Shown one piece after another: positions 48,967 to 57,253 of a stretch of 64,000 bases of DNA. The position numbers and the translations under genes were made by a program. The notes beneath the pieces are model-generated. The model did no database searches, was not told the origin of the DNA, and worked only from the letters and a program-made list of their open reading frames with translations. Each line of letters starts with the position of its first letter. Within the stretch, counting starts at the first letter, position 1. This DNA is from Acidithiobacillus ferridurans (lineage in GTDB: Bacteria > Pseudomonadota > Gammaproteobacteria > Acidithiobacillales > Acidithiobacillaceae), in NCBI RefSeq assembly GCF_003966655.1, contig NZ_AP018795.1, forward strand, positions 62,001-126,000, read 5' to 3'.

Positions 48967-49935
48967 ATGACGCACACTATTCTTCATGTCGGTATTGATC
49001 TCGCCAAGCGGAAATTCGATGTGGCCTTGCTGAATGCAGACGGTAAGTATCGCAGTAAAGTCTTCCCCAATACCCCACAAGGGTTTGATCTGTTACATGA
49101 CTGGCTGAGCGAGCATGACGCGCTGGAAGCCCATCTTTGCATGGAAACAACGGGGGCTTACGGCCGTGACCTGGCCCGATTCCTCGCCTATCACAAGCTC
49201 TGGGTGAGCGTGGTCAATCCTGCCCAGATCCATGCCTTTGGCAAAACTGAACTGGTCCGTGCCAAGACGGATAAGGCCGATGCGCGTCTCATTGCCCGAT
49301 ATTGTAAAACCCATAATCCTGCTCAATGGATACCGCCTGCTGATGAAGTTGAAATACTTCAGGCGCTCGTTCAACGGCTTGATGATTTGCTAACGTTGCA
49401 GAACATGGAAAACAACCGCTTGGAGAATGCGGAGCTTCCCGCAGTGCCTTCCATACGTAAAATTCTGACGGTTGTCTGTCAGGAGATAGAGACCATTCGC
49501 CGGCAAATTCAGGAGCACATTGACGATCATCCAGACCTTCATTCGAAAAAGGAACTGCTTTTAAGCATCCCTGGCATCGGTGAGGCTACTATTGCCACGC
49601 TGCTAGCCTTTCTCAGCCCCTTTGAACGATTCGTGTCACCGAAACAGATGGTTGCTTATGCTGGACTGAATCCCAGAATTCGACAGTCTGGGCAATGGAA
49701 TGGGAAGACTTCCATCGCCAAGACGGGCAATTCCCAGCTACGCAAGGCCCTTTATATGCCCGCCGTTTGTGCAAAACGCTTCAACCCCGTCGTTGCGGTC
49801 TTTTGTGAACGATTGCTCGCTCGTGGAAAGTGCCAAATGCAGGTGATTGTTGCCGCCATGCGTAAACTGCTGCATATCGTTTATGGAGTACTGAAATCTG
49901 GTCGGCCGTTCAGTTCTGAAATAGCGCTTGCATAG
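48967..49935 (+). CDS. IS110-family transposase
   Basis: 322 residues. The N-terminal RuvC-like DEDD domain begins HVGIDLAKRKFDVALL and includes METTGAY and KTDKADARLIARY; the C-terminal part contains LLSIPGIGEATIATLLAFL and AYAGLNPRIRQSGQWNG, followed by the Ser-containing region KTGNSQLRKALYM. These are typical of IS110 recombinases. GGAGG lies five bases before the ATG at 48967. The 3' end is cut close by an IS1182 element that begins about 12 bases after the stop. Appears intact. Confidence 0.92.
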   Translation: MTHTILHVGIDLAKRKFDVALLNADGKYRSKVFPNTPQGFDLLHDWLSEHDALEAHLCMETTGAYGRDLARFLAYHKLWVSVVNPAQIHAFGKTELVRAKTDKADARLIARYCKTHNPAQWIPPADEVEILQALVQRLDDLLTLQNMENNRLENAELPAVPSIRKILTVVCQEIETIRRQIQEHIDDHPDLHSKKELLLSIPGIGEATIATLLAFLSPFERFVSPKQMVAYAGLNPRIRQSGQWNGKTSIAKTGNSQLRKALYMPAVCAKRFNPVVAVFCERLLARGKCQMQVIVAAMRKLLHIVYGVLKSGRPFSSEIALA

Positions 49936-49947
49936 GGCCCATCAAGA

Positions 49948-51494
49948 CAGCCTGTCGGGCTTTCACGGGCCAGCCTATTGATGTATAGTTATTTATAATT
50001 CAATATGATGAGTGAACGATGGCCCACTTTATCGACCCCGACCGCAAGACCAGTTATCTCCTGCCTCCGTCCATGGAGGACTGGTTACCCGAAGGGCATC
50101 TTGCCCGTTTTATCGTCGAGGTGATTGAGCAGCTGGACCTCTCCCGATTGGTTAAGCAATATGCTGGCCGAGGCTGTAAGGCCTATCATCCGGCAACATT
50201 GCTGGCGATTTTAGTCTACGGTTATGCCAACGGGGTGTTCTCCAGCCGCAAGCTGGAACAGGCCACCTATGATTCTGTAGCCTTCCGTTATCTCGCTGCA
50301 GGCGGCCATCCCGATCACGACACGCTGGCGAACTTCCGCCGCCGTTTCCTGGGTGAGCTGCAAAACCTGTTCGTACAGGTGCTGGAACTGGCACAAGAAA
50401 TGAAGCTGCTGAGGGTTGGCCGGGTTTGCCTGGATGGCACCAAGATCCACGCCAACGCCTCCAAACATCAAGCCCTGTCCCACGGACATATCGAACAGAT
50501 GGAGCGGCAACTGAAGGCCGAAGTGCGGGAATTGTTCGCGCTGGCAGAGCAAGCAGATCAGGCAGTCATTCCTGATGGCGTGAATCTGCCGGAGGAAATA
50601 CGTCGCCGCGAAGACCGGCTGGTGGTGATGGCCGCCGCCAAGGCCAAGATTGCCGAATGGGTTCAATCCCGTTATGAAAAGGAAAAAATCCTTTACGACG
50701 AGAAAATGGCCCGCCGCGCTGAACGTGAAGCAACCGGCCAGAAACGTCTGGGCAAAGAACCCAAAGCACCCGATCCCGCCCCGAAAGCGCAGGATCAGAT
50801 CAACCTCACCGATGAGGAATCCCGCATCATGCCGGTCTCGGGTGGCGGCTTTGAGCAGTCCTATAATACCCAGGCCGCCGTCGATGACCAGACCATGCTG
50901 GTGGTGGCCACGGGTGTCAGCCAGGCACCAAATGACAAAGAGCAGGTACTCCCCATGCTGGCGACGCTGCAAACCCAAGCTGCGGTATTGGGTCCCATAG
51001 AGACGCTCGTTGCCGACACTGGCTACTGCAGTGAAAAGAATGTCGAAGCGTGTGAGGCGCTGGGCATCACCCCCTTTATTGCCGTGGCCCGGGAAGATCA
51101 CCATCCGGACTGGCGACAGCGGCATACCGAGCCTGAAGAATTGGCTGAAGATGCCACCCTGATGCAGGCCATGATTCATCGTCTGAAGACCCAGGCTGGC
51201 CGCAGCGTTTACCGGCTACGCAAGCAAACGGTAGAGCCCGTCTTCGGCATCATCAAATCGGTGATGGGGTTTCGGCAGTTCTCATTGCGCGGCCTGCGCC
51301 AGGTACAGGGGGAATGGAGCCTTGTTTGTCTGGCGTGGAATATAAAACGTATGGCCGTATTGCGCCTGTAGGGCAGGAAAATGAAGAAAATAGCAAAATA
51401 TAGGGCAATAATGGGTAAAATCACCCAAAAAAGGTGTTTTCAAAAAAACCTGGGCGAAAATGGGCGGCAGTCGTGAGCTAAGCCCGACAGCTGC
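49948..51494 (+). mobile_element. IS1182-family insertion sequence
   Basis: Bounded by imperfect inverted ends: left CAGCCTGTCGGGCTTTCACG from 49948, right (reverse complement) CAGCTGTCGGGCTTAGCTCACG ending about 51494. They share an 11-base core CTGTCGGGCTT. I found no convincing target duplication, which is common in this family. About 1.55 kb with a single transposase gene. Confidence 0.75.
50019..51371 (+). CDS. IS1182-family transposase
   Basis: 450 residues. N-terminal part: FIDPDRKTSYLLPPSMEDWL and YHPATLLAILVYGYANGVFS, typical of IS1182. The DDE residues are in VCLDGTKIHANASKH (near 140), ETLVADTGYCSEKN (near 330) and VEPVFGIIKSVMGFRQF (Glu near 410). A charged spacer near 215-260 separates the first two. 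Intact; it follows the left inverted repeat by about 50 bases. Confidence 0.93.
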   Translation: MAHFIDPDRKTSYLLPPSMEDWLPEGHLARFIVEVIEQLDLSRLVKQYAGRGCKAYHPATLLAILVYGYANGVFSSRKLEQATYDSVAFRYLAAGGHPDHDTLANFRRRFLGELQNLFVQVLELAQEMKLLRVGRVCLDGTKIHANASKHQALSHGHIEQMERQLKAEVRELFALAEQADQAVIPDGVNLPEEIRRREDRLVVMAAAKAKIAEWVQSRYEKEKILYDEKMARRAEREATGQKRLGKEPKAPDPAPKAQDQINLTDEESRIMPVSGGGFEQSYNTQAAVDDQTMLVVATGVSQAPNDKEQVLPMLATLQTQAAVLGPIETLVADTGYCSEKNVEACEALGITPFIAVAREDHHPDWRQRHTEPEELAEDATLMQAMIHRLKTQAGRSVYRLRKQTVEPVFGIIKSVMGFRQFSLRGLRQVQGEWSLVCLAWNIKRMAVLRL

Positions 51495-51538
51495 TAGGTG
51501 ATGTGTTGTCATTATTGACATCGCCGCCACGGAATTAC

Positions 51539-51838
51539 ATGATAGCCTCCATGAAAGCCACCTTGATCACCAGCTTCAAGGATGTTGCGCCGAACGGCGA
51601 TCTCATGGAGATGGTGGTGTGGCGCGTACCAAAGCCTGTGCCGCCATGTGGGCACAGCTTCAAGTACCGGCTGGTCTACGTGGTCAACGGCACAAGGGTG
51701 ATCGGCTATGACAACGAGCGTGGCAAGGGCGACCATCGTCACGTCACCGGCGAGGAAAATGAATATACGTTCACCAGTGTGGACCAGTTGATTGAGGATT
51801 TCATCGCGGAGGTGGAACAATGGAAATGCGAACACTGA
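51539..51838 (+). CDS. tumE: TumE-family toxin
   Basis: 99 residues. The pattern RLVYVVNGTRVIGYDNERG followed by GKGDHRH and SVDQLIEDFIAEV is that of the TumE (DUF6516) toxins of type II toxin-antitoxin systems. ATG at 51539 is the first plausible start after the IS1182 end; another ATG is at 51551. A TTGACA-like box lies at about 51515. The stop overlaps the next gene by 19 bases, the usual toxin-first order for this pair. The cellular target is not known. Confidence 0.8.
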   Translation: MIASMKATLITSFKDVAPNGDLMEMVVWRVPKPVPPCGHSFKYRLVYVVNGTRVIGYDNERGKGDHRHVTGEENEYTFTSVDQLIEDFIAEVEQWKCEH

Positions 51839-52176
51839 CCATTACCGTACAACCGGACTGGAAAGCAGCCCTACGCGCTGCGGGTAAAGCTGCGCAGGCG
51901 GAAACCTACCAGGGGGAAACCCTGAACTTTGAATCGCCGGATGTGTTCCTGGGCCGACTGACCGCGCTACGATGGTCTCTGGTGCGTCAGATCATGAGTG
52001 CGGGGGAAGTATCCATCAGGGAGCTGGCCCGGCGGGTAGGCCGGGATGTGCGTCGCGTTCATGACGACGTGCTGGTGCTCGCCGAACTCGGACTGATAGA
52101 GCGCACGACCAGCGGCGGGGTGCGCTGCCCGTTCGCCGACATTCATGTGGATATGCACTTGCGCAAGGCGGGATAA
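51820..52176 (+). CDS. tumA: TumA-family antitoxin, winged-helix DNA-binding protein
   Basis: 118 residues. The N-terminal half begins MEMRTLTITVQPDW and the C-terminal half is a helix-turn-helix of the MarR/HVO_A0114 kind (SIRELARRVGRDVRRVHDDV, then LAELGLIERTTSGG). GGAGG lies about seven bases before the ATG. It would bind and neutralise the TumE protein and repress the pair. Overlap with the toxin gene supports coupling. Confidence 0.82.
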   Translation: MEMRTLTITVQPDWKAALRAAGKAAQAETYQGETLNFESPDVFLGRLTALRWSLVRQIMSAGEVSIRELARRVGRDVRRVHDDVLVLAELGLIERTTSGGVRCPFADIHVDMHLRKAG

Positions 52177-52197
52177 CGCGGTGACGGAGAAAGGAAT

Positions 52198-52374
52198 ATG
52201 ACACGGCGCATGATTGTACAGACAACCGATCCTTATCAAATCCAAGAGGTCATTGAAAAGGATGGGCGGATTCATTGGGAGATTTTTGGTCCCTATGGAT
52301 TTCTCAGTGATCATACATCGTTAGCTGATGCGGAAGCGAAGATAAAGGATCTCACCAAAGGTGTTACGCAGTAA
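52198..52374 (+). CDS. 58-residue protein of unknown function
   Basis: A short frame with a good ribosome site (AAGGA, four bases before the ATG at 52198), 21 bases after tumA. It encodes MTRRMIVQTTDPYQIQ, a central IHWEIFGPYGFLSDH and ends DLTKGVTQ at TAA 52372-52374. No family recognised. The last codons form part of the sequence repeated at 48665, where the frame continues as VTQYRAV rather than stopping, so this ORF may be a truncated form of a longer gene. Confidence 0.45.
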   Translation: MTRRMIVQTTDPYQIQEVIEKDGRIHWEIFGPYGFLSDHTSLADAEAKIKDLTKGVTQ

Positions 52375-52695
52375 CGAGCCGTCTGCAAGACGGTAATCGG
52401 GCTGGTGCATGTGTGAGTACGGTCAAAGATATTGATGGCCTTGGATACGCTGATGGTCACGTAGCGTGAGGGGCTGGGGGTAAACCCCCTCGAAGAACTT
52501 GAACAAACGCGCCTGTTGGGGAGTGTCATTTTCCAGCCAAGAAAAGGACCCCGCCAGTGTGCCATAACCTTCTGCATGATCCCAAAATATTTCAGTTGTT
52601 GTACCGCGTTGATGAGGCCTTTGCCGAAGAAGCCAGGACCACCCGGTGTGGCTGTGGTGGGAAGTGGCATCGGGCAGACTACCCGCGCAAGCCCA

Positions 52696-54623
52696 CCCGA
52701 GTTCGACAGTTGATCTCGCAACTAATTGATATCGCCAATAGAAATTTCAAAGCGCTCCACTACAACAGCGTCAGTTGCTGAGACGCGGCTGGTTTTTTTA
52801 CCCGGAGGGCATGCAGAACCTCGCTTTGACATTTCTGGATGGAAGACACCCCGGATACGGGTGGGGCGCCATTGAGACGAACGCGGTGATGCTGAATGCG
52901 GCGGAGTTGCTCCAGGGCCCGTTCCGGCGTCAGCCCGGTGTGAGCAGCACGTAAACGACTGCGCATGACTCTATGCAGAATCAGCGCCATGAAACAAATC
53001 GCTGCGTGCGCCCGTATCCTGTCGGGCAGGCGGTGGTAGACCGGACCGATCTCCAGTTCGGATTTGAGCACCTTGAAGCCCCGCTCGATATCGGCGAGAG
53101 ACTTGTAGCGCGCGACGATTTCTTCGGGGGATAGATCTTGCACATTGCTCACGAGCAGAAGCTTGCCATCCATGCGTTCCGCCAGCGTTCGTGCGCCCTC
53201 GTCGATATCGTAGCTAAACTGCTGTGCGGCCATATCGACTTGGATGATGCGCGACAAATGCGCCTCGCAGACGGCATGGTAGAAGCGTGCCTTGGCACCG
53301 CTGTCGGAGAGTTTGCGGCCCCGGTGTTTCTTGCCGTCGTCCTGATCATCCAGTTTGCCGGCCCACTGGTCGCCCTGGGTAATCAGCGCTTCGATCCGCG
53401 CGTTTCGTTTGGTGGTCTGGTCCGCCGCCGTAACCGGATTGTGGGCGATCACCAGCCGCAGGTCGTTCCAAGTGCGCTCGCCGATGACTTCTTCGGTGGC
53501 CGTGTTGCACAACTCCCGCTGGAAACTATCCAGCAGGGCGGCAAATTCATGATAACGTCGCCCGGGTACGGCCAGGATAAACTCCAGAGCCTGCCCGTTA
53601 GCCAGCCGGATCGCCTGCAACGCCTCCAGATTGTCCAGACTCAACAACCCGCGATCCGCGATGAGCACCAGGCGCCGCACTGTCGGAAAGCGCTCCAGCA
53701 CTTTGCCCAGGGTCGGCAGCAGCGTTTTGGTCTCTGCGGTGTTGCCATCGAAGACCTCATGGTAGATCGGCAAACCCTCTGCAGTCTGCACGACCCCCAG
53801 CATGAACTGGCGAGCGATTAGAGCTTCCTTGGCCATCCCGAATTGCCGGACGTCCTGGGGAACCGTGACGAGGCCTTCACTGCGGATCGTGGTGAGGTCA
53901 TAGAAGACCACGGACAGGTTCTGATCGATCAGGGGGCGCAACAGACCGGCTACCACAGCATCTACGGCACGTTGTTGCTCCATCAGGGCATCCATGCTGC
54001 GCAGGAGTTGCTGGTGGGTAATCGTTGTCACGGTGACATCCGGCAAGGCGACGGTTTCCACCCAGCGCAGTACGCCCAGTTTCGATTCGGGATCGCAGAG
54101 CCGGTTGAGGACCATCACCCGTATCAGAGCTTCCACATCGGTCGTATGGCGCGTCTTGCGGAATACCCGGCGCAGAGCCCCGAACCCCAGTTCCTTCCAC
54201 AGTTCAGTCAGGGTCCAGACATCGCCAAAGGCACGCGCCGTTTCAAAAGCGATGGATGGTGAAGAAATCGTTGACGTCGGGGTGGGTACCTGGCCGCTGA
54301 CCTTCATCAGGCCCTGAATCACGGCATTCAACTGACTGTCGACCTGATCCAGCCGCCCAAGTGTGGCGACGGTACGCTTTTTGACCTTTCCGGCATCATC
54401 CCGGTAGGACTCAACAAGCTGGACATAGCGGCGGCTGCCGGAGGTGGTTATCTTCACATGCATGCCGCCACTTTATCAGCGTTCATAGGCATGTCAATAA
54501 AAGAGCCTAAGTGATAAAACGTGCCACCACAGAAGTTTTAGAAAATAGGCGCTGAAACCCCTATGAATGCTGGGGCGACGTTACGAAATTGACGATTTTT
54601 GCCGATGAACTGTCGAACTCGGG
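52696..54623 (-). mobile_element. IS1634-like insertion sequence, complete, 1928 bp
   Basis: Ends are explicit: the left begins CCCGAGTTCGACAGTT at 52696, and the right, in reverse complement from 54623, begins with the identical 16 bases. A 6-bp duplication AGCCCA flanks the element (52690-52695 and 54624-54629), consistent with the IS1634 family. A diverged partial copy of the same element lies at 58.8-59.1 kb in the opposite orientation. Confidence 0.92.
52760..54463 (-). CDS. IS1634-family transposase
   Basis: 567 residues. MHVKITTSGSRRYVQLVESY at the start, the DDE parts VVFYDLTTIRSEG (near 190), LVLIADRGLLSLDNLEAL (near 270) and SLADIERGFKVLKSELEIGP (near 460, Glu), and PDRIRAHAAICFMALIL toward the end are the standard IS1634 arrangement. 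The frame is uninterrupted and the element ends are intact, so the copy is probably functional. Confidence 0.93.
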   Translation of the reverse strand: MHVKITTSGSRRYVQLVESYRDDAGKVKKRTVATLGRLDQVDSQLNAVIQGLMKVSGQVPTPTSTISSPSIAFETARAFGDVWTLTELWKELGFGALRRVFRKTRHTTDVEALIRVMVLNRLCDPESKLGVLRWVETVALPDVTVTTITHQQLLRSMDALMEQQRAVDAVVAGLLRPLIDQNLSVVFYDLTTIRSEGLVTVPQDVRQFGMAKEALIARQFMLGVVQTAEGLPIYHEVFDGNTAETKTLLPTLGKVLERFPTVRRLVLIADRGLLSLDNLEALQAIRLANGQALEFILAVPGRRYHEFAALLDSFQRELCNTATEEVIGERTWNDLRLVIAHNPVTAADQTTKRNARIEALITQGDQWAGKLDDQDDGKKHRGRKLSDSGAKARFYHAVCEAHLSRIIQVDMAAQQFSYDIDEGARTLAERMDGKLLLVSNVQDLSPEEIVARYKSLADIERGFKVLKSELEIGPVYHRLPDRIRAHAAICFMALILHRVMRSRLRAAHTGLTPERALEQLRRIQHHRVRLNGAPPVSGVSSIQKCQSEVLHALRVKKPAASQQLTLL

Positions 54624-54689
54624 AGCCCAGAGGCTGTTTACGGGGTTTCAGAATGCGGTACGCCTCGCGCTTCAGTTTCTGCTGCAGGA

Positions 54690-54922
54690 GAGAGTTTTTC
54701 CGAACTGCGACCGAATCGCCAGCGCTGCAGCTTGGCGATGGTGCTTTCCAGGCGGGCGATGGTTTCATCGCGCAGGGCGATAGCCAGTTCCTGTTGGGCG
54801 ATATACCGGGCGCGTTCTGCCCATTCCGCTTCCTTTTCCTGTTGCGTCTGCAGCAGGCTCAGCACCAGAGCGCGCAGCGCTTCTGGCTCTGTAGGAATGG
54901 GGGTGGAAGTCCTTGGATTCAT
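54690..54922 (-). pseudogene. tnpC: IS66 transposase TnpC, N-terminal fragment
   Basis: About 78 residues of the leucine-zipper N-terminus and the first conserved motif remain (EALRALVLSLLQTQQEKEAE, then AKLQRWRFGRSSEKLS). Full IS66 TnpC proteins have about 500 residues with the DDE domain later. The frame runs on briefly into foreign sequence to a stop at 54638. Confidence 0.75.
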
Positions 54923-54967
54923 GGAAGAATAGTACCAGAAATGGGGTCTTTATACAAGCAATTCCAG

Positions 54968-55318
54968 TCACTTACAGCAGTGTAGGCGTGCATTTTTCAA
55001 GGGTCGGCAACGGGGTCCACGGCCCCCCTCCACCAGCATCGCCCACTGCGCGGCCGATAGCTCTACGGTGCCCGTATCGGCTCTGGGCCAGTGCAGTCGC
55101 CCCTGATCCAGGCGGCGGTAGATAAGCCAGAAACCCAAACCGTCCCAGAGCAAGAGCTTCAGACGGTCACCGCGGCGATTGCGGAAGACGAAGGCGTGGC
55201 CGCAAAAGGGATCCGCTGCCAGTACCCCCTGCACCTTGGCCGCCAGCCCATCAAAGCCCAGCCGCATATCCACGGGTGCTGCCGCCAGCCAGATGCGGCT
55301 GCCCGGACTCAACCACAT
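54968..55318 (-). CDS. tnpB: IS66 accessory protein TnpB
   Basis: 116 residues, the normal size. PVDMRLGFDGLAAKVQGVL and AFVFRNRRGDRLKLLLWDG are the IS66 orf2 signature. Its start overlaps the end of tnpA. Not needed unless a complete element is present elsewhere. Confidence 0.9.
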   Translation of the reverse strand: MWLSPGSRIWLAAAPVDMRLGFDGLAAKVQGVLAADPFCGHAFVFRNRRGDRLKLLLWDGLGFWLIYRRLDQGRLHWPRADTGTVELSAAQWAMLVEGGRGPRCRPLKNARLHCCK

Positions 55319-55638
55319 GGGCTTTCGAGGACGCGCACCAAGGTTTGCAACCAGCCGGTATCCATCGGCCCCGTCAGTTTCAGACTGCGGCCCGACAACA
55401 GCATAATCTCTACCGGCGAAACAGACGGCCGGACCGGCGCCAGAGTGACTGGCAAAAACCCCTTGGTCTTATGGACTATTGGCCGCGGTTCTACCGCATC
55501 GGCAAATCGCTTGCGCCAGTAATGCAGCGTGGCTACGGCGAGCCCTTCCTGCGCACAGTAATTCTTGACGGAAAGACCGCTCGCCTGAAATCCATCTACT
55601 TGTTGCCGCCAATAAGCGGCCTTCTCGTTCTTCGTCAT
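55309..55638 (-). CDS. tnpA: IS66 accessory protein TnpA
   Basis: 109 residues. The N-terminal helix-turn-helix (SVKNYCAQEGLAVATLHYWR) is typical of IS66 orf1 proteins. AGGAGG lies seven bases before the ATG at 55638; a GTG at 55644 is the alternative. Overlaps tnpB by ten bases. Confidence 0.88.
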   Translation of the reverse strand: MTKNEKAAYWRQQVDGFQASGLSVKNYCAQEGLAVATLHYWRKRFADAVEPRPIVHKTKGFLPVTLAPVRPSVSPVEIMLLSGRSLKLTGPMDTGWLQTLVRVLESPCG

Positions 55639-55818
55639 ATCCACCCCTCCTCGCTGAACGCGGATCAGGATCGGTCAGGTCAGAAAGTTTGGGAAGGTGG
55701 GTTGCCTAAACGCTTACGCCCAGGGGTTGCCGCAGCCTTCAGGATGCAGTTTTTGCGTAAGGTACCCCGCCGGGTTATTGGCCACCCGAGTACGGAGATG
55801 ATCATGCGTTGTCATTTT

Positions 55819-57192
55819 TTAATTGTGGTGGAAGTGCCCGTCGTCCTGACTTTTTTGTGTCGGTGGTGTCTGCTCCAGATCGGTGACGGCCTGTTTTAAA
55901 TCCTTCAACAGCAAATCTGCCATATCCCGGGAAAACCCCTCGCGAATGACCATCCGTAATACGGCCAATTTCGTGGCGTCTTCCGGCAAGGTATAGGCTG
56001 GCACCTGCCAGCCACGCATCCGTAACTGTCGCGACAAGTCGAATACCGTGAAGCGTGAACTGTCTTTGAGCCGCATGGCGAACACCGGAATACTGCTACC
56101 GTCACTGAGCAGCACGAAGGGACCCATGCGGGCAATACTCCCAGAAAGCCACAAGGCCGTATCACGTAGATTACGCATAATCCGCGTGTAACCCGCGCGG
56201 CCTAAGCGCAGCAGGTTGTAGTACTGACCGATGATCTGATTGCCCGGACGTGAAAAATTGAGGGTAAAGGTGGGCATGTCTCCGCCCAGATAATTGACAT
56301 GAAATACCAACTCCTCAGGCAGGTGGGCTTCGCCACGCCAGAGAGCCCAACCCACGCCCGGGTATACCAAACCATACTTATGGCCTGATGTGTTAATGGA
56401 AACGACATTAGGCAGACGAAAATCCCAAAGCAGATCCGGCTGCAAAAAAGGCGCGACAAAGCCTCCGCTGGCGGCATCCACGTGGATGGGCACCTGCAAA
56501 CCGGTCTTCTGGTTGTGGACAACCAGTGCGTCATGTATTTCGGCAATAGGGTCGAATTCACCGGTAAAGGTCGTCCCCAACACCGTCACCACGCCAATGG
56601 TGTTTTCATCTACCAGTGCCAGCACTTCCTCTGATTTAAGGGTGTAACGATCCTCATGCATCGGGATATAGCGCGGCTCCACCTCCCAATAGCGACAGAA
56701 CTTTTCCCAGACCACTTGCACACTGCGACCCATCACCAGATTGGGGGTGGCTGCCGATGCCCCTGCCTTCTCACGACGCTTACGCCAGTTCCACTTGAGC
56801 GCCATGCCGGCCAGCATGACCGCCTCACTGGAGCCTATGGCAGAAACACCCACCGGGTGTTCATCCGGATGCGCATTGAATAAACGGGCCAGCATATTTA
56901 CACAGCGCGTTTCGATTTCCGCCGTCTGAGGATATTCATCTTTGTCGATCATGTTTTTATCGAAAGTTTCTGCCATGAGCTTTTCGGCTTCCGGCTCCAT
57001 CCAGGTGGTAACGAAAGTGGCCAGGTTCAGGCGGGCATTACCATCCAGCATCAACTCGTCATGGATGAGCTGATAGGCGGTCTGGGCGGGCATCTCGTTG
57101 TCTGGCAGACGGTATTTAGGAATCGTATGGTCCATAGTGCGTGAACCATAAGCAGGAGTAAGATTGCTATCTTCGGTGAAGTGTTTAACCAT
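55819..57192 (-). CDS. gadB: Glutamate decarboxylase
   Basis: 457 residues. The pyridoxal-phosphate Lys is K272 in NTSGHKYGLVYPG; VHVDAASGGF supplies the cofactor-binding Asp and the N-terminal region YGSRTMDHTIPKYRLPD matches bacterial GadB. The enzyme consumes one cytoplasmic proton per glutamate converted to GABA. The C-terminal tail is longer than usual and ends in HFHHN; in E. coli a His near the C-terminus closes the active site at neutral pH. AAGGAG lies eight bases before the ATG. It follows gadC in the same direction after 61 bases. Confidence 0.95.
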   Translation of the reverse strand: MVKHFTEDSNLTPAYGSRTMDHTIPKYRLPDNEMPAQTAYQLIHDELMLDGNARLNLATFVTTWMEPEAEKLMAETFDKNMIDKDEYPQTAEIETRCVNMLARLFNAHPDEHPVGVSAIGSSEAVMLAGMALKWNWRKRREKAGASAATPNLVMGRSVQVVWEKFCRYWEVEPRYIPMHEDRYTLKSEEVLALVDENTIGVVTVLGTTFTGEFDPIAEIHDALVVHNQKTGLQVPIHVDAASGGFVAPFLQPDLLWDFRLPNVVSINTSGHKYGLVYPGVGWALWRGEAHLPEELVFHVNYLGGDMPTFTLNFSRPGNQIIGQYYNLLRLGRAGYTRIMRNLRDTALWLSGSIARMGPFVLLSDGSSIPVFAMRLKDSSRFTVFDLSRQLRMRGWQVPAYTLPEDATKLAVLRMVIREGFSRDMADLLLKDLKQAVTDLEQTPPTQKSQDDGHFHHN

Positions 57193-57253
57193 GCAGTAAC
57201 TCCTTAATTATACGATGGTGGCAGTACCTTGAAGACAGTGGGTGTTCAGCATT

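Larger units (their letters stand above)
52557..54690 (+). pseudogene. Small zinc-ribbon-like protein gene, split by IS1634-like element and cut by IS66
   Basis: The left part reads LHDPKIFQLLYRVDEAFAEE, then TTRCGCGGKWHRADYPRKP up to 52695. Removing the IS and one AGCCCA copy continues the frame at 54630 as RGCLRGFRMRYASRFSFCCRRE, the normal sequel in this family of small Cys-rich proteins often found near IS elements (CGGxxHRADYPRKPRG...FCCRREGC). The remaining C-terminus is replaced by the truncated IS66 element near 54690. Function of the family is not known to me. Confidence 0.65.
54690..55717 (-). mobile_element. Truncated IS66-family element
   Basis: Gene order on the minus strand is tnpA, tnpB, tnpC, as in IS66. 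The tnpA-side end is marked by CGCTTAC at 55711-55717, the reverse complement of the canonical GTAAGCG IS66 terminus. The other end is lost: tnpC breaks off near 54690 where the sequence passes into the zinc-ribbon gene fragment. No duplication can therefore be tested. Confidence 0.75.

Noticed and set aside
50211-51179. 322-codon minus-strand frame inside the IS1182 transposase gene
   Set aside because: Antisense shadow of a complete transposase with clear DDE motifs.
49948-51494. Target duplication for the IS1182 element
   Set aside because: No matching direct repeat was found at the two borders, so only the inverted ends are claimed.
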